A stretch of DNA of 5,810 nt from UBA9732 sp963606545 (GTDB taxonomy: Bacteria; Spirochaetota; Spirochaetia; Sphaerochaetales; Sphaerochaetaceae), in the NCBI GenBank assembly GCA_963606545.1, contig CAVCYP010000075.1:1-5810 (forward strand). The letters run 5' to 3'. Position 1 is the first letter of the stretch. Every line of letters begins with the position of its first letter. The notes beneath the pieces are model-generated. The model made no database searches and was not told where the DNA came from. It saw only the letters and a program-made list of their open reading frames with translations. The translations under genes were made by a program, and so were the position numbers. This document shows, piece by piece, positions 1-5,234 of the stretch.

Positions 1-652
1 TGCCATCAACATAAGGAGAAGCACCAGCAGACTGCAAAATCATAAGAACAATTTCGCTTCCGCCACTTGTTGTAAGCATATCAATACCTGTTGCTTCCTT
101 AACCTTCTTTGCGTTTACAAAGAACTGATCCCATGTGATATTTGTGAAATCAGAGACTGTCAAACCAGCCTGTGCAATAAGGTCTGTTCTGATAGGCATG
201 ATAACAGCGCCGTTATCAAATGGAAGACCATACTGCTTGCCGTTAGCTGAACCAACTGCAACCTTTCCAGCTGCAAAATCAGCAAAGTTAATTCCACTAC
301 CGTCTAAAGCTGTGAAAATTCCTGGATAGTTGTTCAACATCTTCTGAGCTGAATTGTCCTGCATAAGGAAAATATCTGGAAGAGTTGAGTAGTCGCCAGC
401 CTGATCTGCTGTGATAAGCTTAACTTCAATGTCTGAGTAGACGTTTTCAACAATGTTAAGCTTGAAATCTGGGTGATCCTGCTGATAGATTCTTTCAGCT
501 TCCAACAAAGCTGGAATATTAAAGTTTTTGTCCCAAGCCCAAACGGTAAGAGTATTTGACTCTTCAGTTGAGACGCTCTGTTCTGTTGCAGCCTGTGCAA
601 AGAGAGAGAAAGAAAGAGCTAAGACTAATAAAATAGTAACAATCCTTTTCAT
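1..652 (-). CDS. Sugar ABC transporter extracellular solute-binding protein, N-terminal part (runs off left edge)
   Basis: This is the first 217 codons of a family 1 extracellular solute-binding protein, which would capture a sugar or oligosaccharide in the periplasm and hand it to an ABC permease. Residues 1-21 form a signal peptide: MKR, a hydrophobic stretch (IVTILLVLALSFSLF), then an AQA-A signal peptidase I site. There is no lipobox cysteine, so the mature protein should be soluble. Family-like segments follow: LTVWAWD near residue 35 (first beta strand), PDIFLMQDN near 98 and KQYGLPFDNGAVI near 140. The start is set by ATG at 652-650 with AGGAGGT at 663-657. Family members are about 400-450 residues, so roughly half is visible; the missing 3' end and any permease genes would lie left of the window. 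It is divergent from an AraC-type regulator. The ligand cannot be read from the sequence. The family call is strong and the sugar class is inferred. Confidence 0.9.
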   Translation of the reverse strand, partial: MKRIVTILLVLALSFSLFAQAATEQSVSTEESNTLTVWAWDKNFNIPALLEAERIYQQDHPDFKLNIVENVYSDIEVKLITADQAGDYSTLPDIFLMQDNSAQKMLNNYPGIFTALDGSGINFADFAAGKVAVGSANGKQYGLPFDNGAVIMPIRTDLIAQAGLTVSDFTNITWDQFFVNAKKVKEATGIDMLTTSGGSEIVLMILQSAGASPYVDG

Positions 653-662
653 TTGTACCTCC

Positions 663-676
663 TAGGCTAAAGCCTA
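663..676. repeat. Perfect inverted repeat touching the binding-protein ribosome site
   Basis: TAGGCT-AA-AGCCTA has 6-bp arms and a 2-bp centre. On the minus strand it sits immediately upstream of, and shares one base with, the AGGAGGT at 663-657 that serves the solute-binding protein gene. It could be a repressor operator or a small RNA hairpin (5 bp with a UUUA loop) next to the ribosome site. The repeat is seen directly; its role is inferred. Confidence 0.4.
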
Positions 677-685
677 TCTATCTTC

Positions 686-691
686 ATCATA
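686..691 (-). promoter_or_regulatory. Possible -10 element for the solute-binding protein gene
   Basis: The minus strand reads TATGAT here, 34 bases upstream of the ATG, matching the -10 consensus at five of six positions. No convincing -35 box lies 16-18 bases further upstream, as expected of a promoter that needs an activator such as the divergent AraC-family protein. This is a weak call. Confidence 0.3.
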
Positions 692-742
692 CGACAGCTT
701 TGCCAATAAGATATAGAATTATTGCTTTTTATTTTATACATC

Positions 743-770
743 TTGCGCTTTGATACAAATAATTTATAAT
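743..770 (+). promoter_or_regulatory. Sigma-70-type promoter for the AraC-family regulator
   Basis: TTGCGC (743-748), a 16-base spacer and a perfect TATAAT (765-770) precede the regulator's ATG by 33 bases. A GGGAGG ribosome site at 794-799 follows. The -35 matches TTGACA at four of six positions. Confidence 0.6.
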
Positions 771-803
771 TAAATCGACTAAAATCTCAAAAAGGGAGGC
801 CTT

Positions 804-1634
804 ATGAGCAACCTTCGTATTGATTTCTTAGAACAAAGAACTTTAGCTTTGCCTGATTTGCTTTATATCACCTATTCAAAGTATGAAAAAGACTGGTCCA
901 GTATAATGCATTCCCACTCCTTTACCGAGTTTATGTATATAGATAAGGGAGAAGTAGAGCTCCTTACCCGATACAAGACCTTTCCTACCAAAGCCGGCGA
1001 CTTTATAGTTCTTCCCCCAGGCCTCTACCACACAGAAAAACCCATAGGTGAAGAAAATATAGAATATTACATTCTGGGCGTGTCAAATATCGTTCTACGG
1101 GATTATTCAGATGCCAAGCAGTACAATCCAGTCTTCTCGCTGGGCCAGTTTGCCCCAAAAGTTAGTAATGGCGTTAAGAAGCTGTTTGACGTGTTAAGCA
1201 AGCAAGGGCCGGGTTACGAGCTTGAAGTTATGTCCGTTTTCTGGGAGATAATTACGGCGCTTACTCACTTGCCGGCTTCCCCCTTCACCGTTCGCGAAAC
1301 GTCCAACCAGAAGGGGCAAATGGTTGCAGTAAAAGACTTTATAGATACCAACTACATGCAAAATATCAGCCTGGATGACCTGGCCAATCACTTCCACATG
1401 TCCAAATTCCACCTTGCGCGCGAGTTCCGCCAGACCTTTTCGCTCCCCCCAATTGCCTACCTGGAAAAACGCCGTATCCGCGAAGCCCGATACCTCTTAT
1501 CCTCCACAGAGTTCTCCATGACCGATATTTCCACAACTCTTGGCTTTTGCAGTTCCTCTTATTTCTCGCAAAGATTTAAAGCCTCCATGGGCATGTCTCC
1601 GCTCGAGTACAGAAAAGCCACAAGAAGATCTTAG
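804..1634 (+). CDS. AraC/XylS-family transcriptional regulator
   Basis: This 276-residue protein is the usual length for an AraC regulator with an N-terminal effector domain. Residues about 30-95 form a cupin-like barrel: HSHSFTEFMYIDKGE at 36-50 with H36, H38 and E42, then KAGDFIVLPPGLYHTE at 63-78 with H76. The DNA-binding domain at about 175-272 has two helix-turn-helix units. The first is ISLDDLANHFHMSKFHLAREFRQ and the second is MTDISTTLGFCSSSYFSQRFKA, ending in the family signature MGMSPLEYR. GGGAGG lies 4 bases before the ATG. Divergence from a sugar-binding protein gene suggests that it senses a carbohydrate or its metabolite and switches that transporter; this is inferred from position. 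The second half (about 1190-1610) is noticeably richer in G+C than the first half and the flanking genes. The family call is secure; the effector is unknown. Confidence 0.93.
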   Translation: MSNLRIDFLEQRTLALPDLLYITYSKYEKDWSSIMHSHSFTEFMYIDKGEVELLTRYKTFPTKAGDFIVLPPGLYHTEKPIGEENIEYYILGVSNIVLRDYSDAKQYNPVFSLGQFAPKVSNGVKKLFDVLSKQGPGYELEVMSVFWEIITALTHLPASPFTVRETSNQKGQMVAVKDFIDTNYMQNISLDDLANHFHMSKFHLAREFRQTFSLPPIAYLEKRRIREARYLLSSTEFSMTDISTTLGFCSSSYFSQRFKASMGMSPLEYRKATRRS

Positions 1635-1664
1635 TCCTGCCTTATGAGGCAATATCGATTTTTG

Positions 1665-1693
1665 TTTTCAGAAGGCCTTGGTTATCGTAAAAT
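1665..1693 (+). promoter_or_regulatory. Possible promoter for the dihydrolipoyl dehydrogenase gene
   Basis: TTTTCA (1665-1670), a 17-base spacer and TAAAAT (1688-1693) match the -35 and -10 consensus at four and five of six positions. The resulting leader before the ATG at 1712 would be only about 12 bases. A small 5-bp hairpin at 1638-1651 just upstream lacks an adjacent T-tract, so it is not called as a terminator of the regulator gene. Confidence 0.35.
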
Positions 1694-1711
1694 AAATTAA
1701 AGGTGGTGCTT

Positions 1712-3064
1712 ATGGAAAAATATGACCTTATTGTTGTTGGTGCAGGCCCTGGTGGTTATGTTGCAGCGCAAAAAGCAAAAGAACTTGGCAAAAAAGTCCT
1801 TCTAATAGAAAAAGAAAATCTAGGCGGAGTTTGTACCAATAAAGGTTGTATTCCAACTAAAAGTCTGTTAAATAGTGCAAAGCAATACAAGCATGCCAAA
1901 GAAGCTGAAAAGTTTGGCGTTCATTGTCAAGAAGTTTCCTTTAACTTGCAAGAAGCAATGAATTGGAAAAATGAAACCATTGAGACTCTTAGAAATGGGA
2001 TTGCTTTTCTTATGAAAACTAGCAAGATAGACGTGGTCTTTGGTACTGCTAGTTTTGAAGATAACCATCACGTTAAAGTTAATGATGAAATTTATGAAAC
2101 CAACTACCTAATCCTTGCCACCGGCAGTTCTCCTTTTATTCCACCAATTGAGGGTTCCAAGGGCTCAAATGTCCTAACTAGTGACAACATTTTGCAAATT
2201 ACAGAAATCCCACAGCAGCTTGCCATCATAGGCGGGGGAGTTATTGGAATTGAATTTGCTTCTTTCTTCTCCATGTTGGGCACAAAGGTGGAGGTCATTG
2301 AAATGATGCCAGAAATCCTCCCAATGATGGATGGGGATTTTTCTAAACTGCTAAGGCGCGAGATGAAAGACATTAAATTTCATCTTGGGTGTAAAGTTAC
2401 ACAAATACTTGAAGATGGTGTAGTTTTTGTCAATGCAAAAGGCCTTGAAGAGAAGGTTGAAGGTTCTCAGGTATTAATGAGCGTTGGGAGGAGGGCAAAC
2501 CTTACGGGTCTTGAACCTCTTAATTTAAATATAGAAAGAGGTGCTGTGGTAGTTGATAACACCCTAAAGACAAACGTAGCAAACATTTATGCTGTTGGCG
2601 ATATTAACGGCAAAAGCCAGCTTGCACATAGTGCTTCCAAAATGGCGGAAGTTGCCGTGGATAACATCTTTGGAAAGCACACCCAAGTTATGAATTACAA
2701 TGCTGTTCCTTGGGCGGTCTACTCAAGCCCAGAAGCCGCCGGCTGTGGCCTTAATGAAGGCGCAGCTCAAGCTTCTGGCCGGAATGTGAAAGTTGCTACC
2801 GTTCAAATGCGTTCAAACGGAAGATTCTTAGCAGAAAATGGAAAGCGTGCTTCAGGGCTTGTTAAGGTGATTGCAGATGCTCAGACGGGTGTACTTTTGG
2901 GCGTACATCTTCTTGGTCCGTATTCAAGTGAGCTTATTTGGGGAGCTTCTGCTCTCATTGAAGCTAGTTTAAAAGTTCAAGATATTGCTAAGGCTGTATT
3001 TCCACATCCAAGTGTATCGGAACTTATCAGAGAGGCCTGTAGTAAAATTGCCCTTGAGCTCTGA
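1712..3064 (+). CDS. lpdA: Dihydrolipoyl dehydrogenase (E3 flavoprotein)
   Basis: The product is a 450-residue pyridine nucleotide-disulfide oxidoreductase that reoxidises protein-bound dihydrolipoamide using FAD and NAD+. GAGPGG at 10-15 binds FAD. The redox disulfide is C41/C46 in GGVCTNKGCIPTK. ATGSSP at 136-141 follows, and GGGVIG at 174-179 is the NAD site. YAVGDING near 290 is the second FAD contact. The dimerisation domain ends with H432 and E437 in FPHPSVSE, matching the catalytic His-Glu pair, though FPHPSVSE departs from the common AHPTLSE. A GTG at 1703 is in frame, but ATG 1712 is preferred because AGGTGG at 1701-1706 is then a well-placed ribosome site. No E1, E2 or glycine-cleavage gene is in the window, so its partner complex cannot be named. 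A mercuric or glutathione reductase is less likely from the motif set. Confidence 0.9.
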   Translation: MEKYDLIVVGAGPGGYVAAQKAKELGKKVLLIEKENLGGVCTNKGCIPTKSLLNSAKQYKHAKEAEKFGVHCQEVSFNLQEAMNWKNETIETLRNGIAFLMKTSKIDVVFGTASFEDNHHVKVNDEIYETNYLILATGSSPFIPPIEGSKGSNVLTSDNILQITEIPQQLAIIGGGVIGIEFASFFSMLGTKVEVIEMMPEILPMMDGDFSKLLRREMKDIKFHLGCKVTQILEDGVVFVNAKGLEEKVEGSQVLMSVGRRANLTGLEPLNLNIERGAVVVDNTLKTNVANIYAVGDINGKSQLAHSASKMAEVAVDNIFGKHTQVMNYNAVPWAVYSSPEAAGCGLNEGAAQASGRNVKVATVQMRSNGRFLAENGKRASGLVKVIADAQTGVLLGVHLLGPYSSELIWGASALIEASLKVQDIAKAVFPHPSVSELIREACSKIALEL

Positions 3065-3073
3065 AAATTTGGT

Positions 3074-3634
3074 TTAAACTGGCTTCTCAAGTAGCCAGTT
3101 TGCTATTAATTTTACAGCTTTGATTGCGTCCTCCAGCGAAAGTTTGTCAAGGGTTGGGAGGTGTACAAAGAGAGCTGCTCTTTTCTGAGCAAGAGAATGA
3201 AAGTAGATATTGTTGCAGACGTATCGGCCAGGATCTGTGGAGACGTTACATTTTATTCCTTTTGAATTAAGGCTTTGAGCTAATTCTTCTACGTCAAAAG
3301 GAGTTTGGAGAATATCAGGTTGAGAGGAAAGAATTTTTTCGCCTGAGAAGCAGACACCGGCGTTGTCAGCTATGGGTGCACTTTTGACGTTGTAGGCGAA
3401 TTTTTCTAGTGTTAATTGGGGTCTGGAGGCGGCAAGGCCTAGGTGAAGGTAGACTTTGGCGTTGGTGCCTTCAAGCGGGGTGCTGCATTTGTCGTAGACC
3501 ACGGGGAGAAGGACCGGGGTGATTGTGTGGTTCTCTTCTAAAGCTAGCGCGTTGATTACAGCTTCTGTTGGGTTGACGGCGTTGGGGCCAAAGGCTCCAA
3601 ATCCGGTTAGTATTATTTCCTTTGGTTTTATCAT
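3074..3634 (-). CDS. pcp: Pyroglutamyl-peptidase I (pyrrolidone-carboxylate peptidase, family C15)
   Basis: This cytoplasmic cysteine peptidase would remove an N-terminal pyroglutamate from peptides. The N-terminus has LTGFGAFGPNAVNPTEAV (9-26), matching the family's GFG.F.....NP motif. The catalytic triad is visible: E77 in LTLEKFAYN, C140 in DPGRYVCNNIYF and H158 in LFVHLP. At 186 residues it is shorter than the usual 200-215, with a short gap between Cys and His and a short C-terminus, and DPGRYVCN recalls the eukaryotic-type active-site wording. The ATG at 3634-3632 has GAGGTT on the minus strand at 3648-3643. It starts 32 bases after the stop of the upstream flavoprotein gene, so the two are probably co-transcribed. 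The intergenic sequence can fold over its ribosome site (see 3642-3669). Confidence 0.88.
   Translation of the reverse strand: MIKPKEIILTGFGAFGPNAVNPTEAVINALALEENHTITPVLLPVVYDKCSTPLEGTNAKVYLHLGLAASRPQLTLEKFAYNVKSAPIADNAGVCFSGEKILSSQPDILQTPFDVEELAQSLNSKGIKCNVSTDPGRYVCNNIYFHSLAQKRAALFVHLPTLDKLSLEDAIKAVKLIANWLLEKPV
3076..3101. terminator. Hairpin at the convergent junction, possible bidirectional terminator
   Basis: AAACTGGCT (3076-3084) and AGCCAGTTT (3093-3101) are perfect 9-bp arms around an 8-base loop. It lies 11 bases after the dehydrogenase stop and inside the last codons of the convergent peptidase gene. Downstream sequence is T-rich but interrupted on both strands, so termination efficiency is uncertain. 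Confidence 0.5.
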
Positions 3635-3641
3635 TTTAATA

Positions 3642-3669
3642 TAACCTCAAAAACGTAGCTGTAAGGTTA
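3642..3669 (-). promoter_or_regulatory. Possible translational-coupling hairpin before pcp
   Basis: TAACCT (3642-3647) and AGGTTA (3664-3669) are complementary 6-bp arms with a 16-base loop. In the minus-strand mRNA one arm contains the stop codon of the flavoprotein gene and the other contains most of the GAGGTT ribosome site of pcp. A ribosome finishing the first gene could open it. The arms are seen; the coupling is inferred. Confidence 0.3.
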
Positions 3670-4293
3670 CTGAACTCTTATGAAATGAGTTGATACATGT
3701 TTTTCTTTCTGGGGTAGGCCAAATTCCTTCTTTCCTAGTTCTATGCTCTTGATTAGAAAGGTCATGTTACGCGCAAGGGTTCGCATGGTCTGTTTGCCTT
3801 CTTCGTCCATTTCTGCCTCGCCCGGTTTGAGACCGTGGATGGAATTCCAGTACTGGCTGGAGACAATTGGCATATTGCTAATGGTAAAATATTTGTTTAG
3901 CTCGTCAAAAGTTGCAGAGCATCCACCGCGTCTTGCACATACTACGCTTGCGCCTACCTTCATGGATTTATCAAAGTTTGTGCTGTAAAAGAGCCTGTCT
4001 AGGCAAGCAATTAGCGTGGCGTTAGCAGAGGCGTAATACACAGGAGTGGCTACCACTAGGCCATCGGCCTGCTCAAAAATAGGAGCCAACTGGTTGACTA
4101 CGTCATCAAAAACGCATTTGCCCGCCTCATAGCAGTGCCCACATGCAATACAGCCTCTGATTGCTTTATTTCCTATCTGAACAGTAGTTACTTCTATGCC
4201 ATTGGCCTTAAAAACGTTTTCCATCTCGCGTACCGCAATGGCCGTATTCCCATTTACTCTTGGACTTCCGTTGATAATCAAAACCTTACTCAT
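3667..4293 (-). CDS. Flavodoxin-fold NAD(P)H-dependent oxidoreductase / iron-sulfur flavoprotein-like
   Basis: This is a 208-residue protein of the flavodoxin / NADPH-dependent FMN reductase superfamily. INGSPRVNGNT at 7-17 is the FMN phosphate-binding loop, and ATPVYYASANATL near 93-105 is the second flavin-contacting segment. Between them, GCIACGHCYEAGKCVFDD holds C48, C51, C54 and C60 spaced CX2CX2CX5C. This fits the compact motif that binds a 4Fe-4S cluster in archaeal-type iron-sulfur flavoproteins (Isf), though many relatives with similar cysteines are uncharacterised. ARRGGCSATFDELNKYFTI near 130 is typical of this group. The likely role is cytoplasmic electron transfer or reduction of small substrates; the substrate is unknown. 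The ATG at 4293-4291 has AGGAGGA at 4304-4298. It heads a likely two-gene unit with pcp. The family is sure; cluster content and physiological role are not. Confidence 0.85.
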   Translation of the reverse strand: MSKVLIINGSPRVNGNTAIAVREMENVFKANGIEVTTVQIGNKAIRGCIACGHCYEAGKCVFDDVVNQLAPIFEQADGLVVATPVYYASANATLIACLDRLFYSTNFDKSMKVGASVVCARRGGCSATFDELNKYFTISNMPIVSSQYWNSIHGLKPGEAEMDEEGKQTMRTLARNMTFLIKSIELGKKEFGLPQKEKHVSTHFIRVQ

Positions 4294-4309
4294 CTCTTCC
4301 TCCTAGGTT

Positions 4310-4315
4310 ATTATA
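4310..4315 (-). promoter_or_regulatory. Possible -10 element for the flavoprotein-pcp unit
   Basis: The minus strand has a perfect TATAAT 16 bases upstream of the flavoprotein ATG. No good -35 is seen at the right distance, and the resulting leader would be only about 10 bases, so this may simply be AT-rich sequence. Confidence 0.25.
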
Positions 4316-4400
4316 ACATTAATTCTTTAGCTTTTGACCTGCCCAGAGTTATTTTTTTGAGGCTAGTTTTAGCACCATATCAAGACATCATATCAAGACC

Positions 4401-4480
4401 GTCATCTTAAGAGCCCAAATTTTGCCATCTCAGGATGACTTGTCATCTTTTTTATTCGTTTTTTGCTTTAAAAAGATGAC
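4401..4480. repeat. Two tandem 39-bp GTCATC...GATGAC palindromic units
   Basis: Unit 1 is 4401-4439. Its ends, GTCATCTTAAGA and TCTCAGGATGAC, pair at 11 of 12 positions including one G:T, with a 15-base loop. Unit 2 is 4442-4480. GTCATCTTTTT and AAAAAGATGAC are perfect 11-bp arms around a 17-base loop. The units are the same length and separated by TT. A sixth GATGAC occurs alone at 4578-4583. This resembles dispersed intergenic palindromic repeats or a miniature mobile element, but copy number elsewhere cannot be seen. Confidence 0.6.
4434..4453 (+). terminator. Weak alternative intrinsic terminator
   Basis: GATGAC-TT-GTCATC (4434-4447) is followed at once by six T residues (4448-4453), the shape of an intrinsic terminator on the plus strand. 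The stem is short and A+T-rich, and no plus-strand gene ends nearby, so it may be only the junction of the two palindromic units. Confidence 0.2.
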
Positions 4481-4506
4481 CTGCCGTGTACCTGACTCTA
4501 CTGGTT

Positions 4507-4556
4507 TTCAAATTTTGAAGTCGCAAATTGCGACCTCTAGTGTATCCCAATGGGAT
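4507..4556. repeat. Three closely spaced short palindromes
   Basis: TTCAAA-T-TTTGAA (4507-4519) directly abuts GTCGCAA-A-TTGCGAC (4520-4534). ATCCCA-A-TGGGAT (4544-4556) follows after 9 bases. All three have perfect arms of 6-7 bp around a single central base. With such tight centres they are more likely protein-binding sites than RNA hairpins. Alternatively they are a by-product of coding sequence for LKSQIATSS in the frame that contains 4503. Confidence 0.5.
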
Positions 4557-4580
4557 TTTAAACATAAAACGCCAGAGGAT

Positions 4581-4634
4581 GACAAAAATGTTTAAAAATA
4601 AACATTTTTGTCGAGCAGTGGTCAAAAATGTTTA
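4581..4634. repeat. Perfect 14-bp-arm hairpin with a third copy of its arm
   Basis: GACAAAAATGTTTA (4581-4594) and TAAACATTTTTGTC (4599-4612) are perfect 14-bp arms around an AAAA loop. A further direct copy, CAAAAATGTTTA, lies at 4623-4634 after an 11-base gap that follows the hairpin. On the plus strand no T-tract follows, so it is not a standard terminator. It could be a recombination site, a protein-binding array or the end of a mobile element. Confidence 0.6.
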
Positions 4635-4922
4635 TTCTGGGGCGCAGATCATTTGATAGAGGATGAGAAAATTTCTGAAATAATTTTAGTTAGGGACAGT
4701 ATAAAAACAAACAAGGGAGATGTGATTATCTCTGATGCAGGGTTTGTTATCAAAACAAATGAGAAAGTATACTCTTTTTCTAGGAATTGGATTGAAATTT
4801 TTTGCAATGAATCTAATAAAATCGATATGCCCCTGTCCGTGGAAGATGTAAAAGAACAATACACTGATGAAGATAACGGAGTAGAACCCGTAGAAGTTAA
4901 GAGGGATTTCATTTTTCTTTAA
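4608..4922 (+). CDS. Hypothetical protein, probably 5'-truncated or a fragment
   Basis: The open frame runs from just after a TAA at 4599-4601 to TAA at 4920-4922 and I do not recognise its family. It has no ATG until codon 74. The TTG at 4608 lies inside a perfect hairpin with no ribosome site. A TTG at 4653 with GGGGCG at 4638-4643 is a possible but weak alternative. The predicted protein is acidic and hydrophilic, with alternating strand-like segments (SEIILVRDSIKTNKGDVII, GFVIKTNEKVYSFSRNWIEIF) and a charged tail with EDVKEQYTDEDN and EPVEVKRDF. It has no signal peptide or membrane segment. Codon use is AT-rich like the downstream DUF2442 gene. Position between a repeat cluster and a recombinase remnant suggests accessory DNA whose original 5' end was lost. 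Confidence 0.4.
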   Translation: MSSSGQKCLFWGADHLIEDEKISEIILVRDSIKTNKGDVIISDAGFVIKTNEKVYSFSRNWIEIFCNESNKIDMPLSVEDVKEQYTDEDNGVEPVEVKRDFIFL

Positions 4923-4981
4923 GAAGAAGATTCTAATGGAGAACTACCAAAATCTGACATAGCACAGATCAATATCCATAG

Positions 4982-5191
4982 ATATCCAATCTAGAACGTG
5001 AGCTTGAAGCCGATATCGCCCGGCGCAAGAGCTGTAGACTTCAGCTGGAAAGGGTAATTGAGGTTTCGCGTGAGGCTGACAGCCAGGTTCCCGAGTTCTC
5101 AGAGTATTTGTTTACGACCTTGGAGGATAAGGTGGTTGTGATGGGATTTGATGAGGTGAGGGTGAGGTTTAAGGATGGGAGGGAAGTTTGA
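4982..5191 (+). pseudogene. C-terminal remnant of a serine recombinase (resolvase/invertase family)
   Basis: Only 69 codons remain before the TGA at 5189-5191, and the frame is closed upstream by TAG at 4979-4981. The segment begins with a charged helical stretch (LERELEADIARRKSCRLQLE), suggestive of the coiled coil in large serine recombinases. It ends with EYLFTTLEDKVVVMGF then DEVRVRFKDGREV, the wording typical of the extreme C-terminus of that family (VDKV.V.....VE.RFKDG.E). The catalytic serine domain, recombinase domain and zinc ribbon are absent, so the piece cannot be active. Its codons are richer in G+C (GCC CGG CGC AAG) than the AT-rich sequence on both sides, as expected for acquired DNA. 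A consensus promoter for the next pair overlaps its stop codon. I am fairly sure of the family and have not tested it by search. Confidence 0.6.
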
Positions 5192-5216
5192 CAGCAAAAA
5201 AACTATTTGCTATATT
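5188..5216 (+). promoter_or_regulatory. Consensus promoter with internal operator-like repeat for the DUF4160-DUF2442 pair
   Basis: A perfect TTGACA (5188-5193), a 17-base spacer and TATATT (5211-5216) lie 18 bases before the DUF4160 ATG. The TGA of the recombinase remnant is inside the -35 box. The spacer is framed by AGCAAA (5193-5198) and TTTGCT (5206-5211), a 6-bp inverted repeat where a repressor would block RNA polymerase. This fits autoregulation as in toxin-antitoxin modules, which is inference. Confidence 0.65.
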
Positions 5217-5234
5217 TTTAAATAAGAGGTGAGT

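Larger units (their letters stand above)
4294..4607. other. Gene-free, inverted-repeat-dense intergenic region
   Basis: No intact gene with a ribosome site is supportable here. The stretch holds an 11-base direct repeat CATATCAAGAC (4376-4386 and 4389-4399), two tandem 39-bp palindromic units (4401-4480), three closely spaced palindromes (4507-4556) and most of a 14-bp-arm hairpin (4581-4612). A plus-strand frame is open from 4338 to 4595 and contains a 39-codon ATG ORF at 4476-4595 without a good ribosome site. It includes FQILKSQIATSS, which resembles ORF6N-domain proteins, and may be a gene scrap. Confidence 0.6.

Noticed and set aside
135..600. Open frames on both strands inside the solute-binding protein region
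   Set aside because: They are shadows. The minus-strand frame from ATG 652 encodes a signal peptide and a solute-binding fold, and these alternatives have no ribosome site or recognisable product.
690..715. Sigma-54-like TTGGCA on the minus strand upstream of the solute-binding protein gene
   Set aside because: The invariant GC of the -12 element is not at the required distance from GG.
1638..1651. Small hairpin TGCCT-TATG-AGGCA after the regulator gene as a terminator
   Set aside because: The stem is only 5 bp and the T-rich stretch begins several bases later, so it does not meet the usual intrinsic terminator form.
1868..2373. Minus-strand open frames opposite the dihydrolipoyl dehydrogenase gene
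   Set aside because: They are antisense to a complete gene with all catalytic motifs, and lack ribosome sites and family features.
4401..4634. CRISPR-like array in the repeat-dense stretch
   Set aside because: The repeats are palindromic units of different centres and spacing, with only two units, no regular unique spacers and no cas genes.
4649..4912. Minus-strand 87-codon frame opposite the start-less ORF
   Set aside because: It reads as serine/isoleucine-rich sequence with no ribosome site. The plus-strand frame has more protein-like composition.
4923..4981. In-frame continuation after the TAA at 4920-4922 reading EEDSNGELPKSDIAQ
   Set aside because: It is closed by a TAG after 21 codons, has no start, and shows no match to the recombinase remnant that follows. 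Readthrough is not supported.
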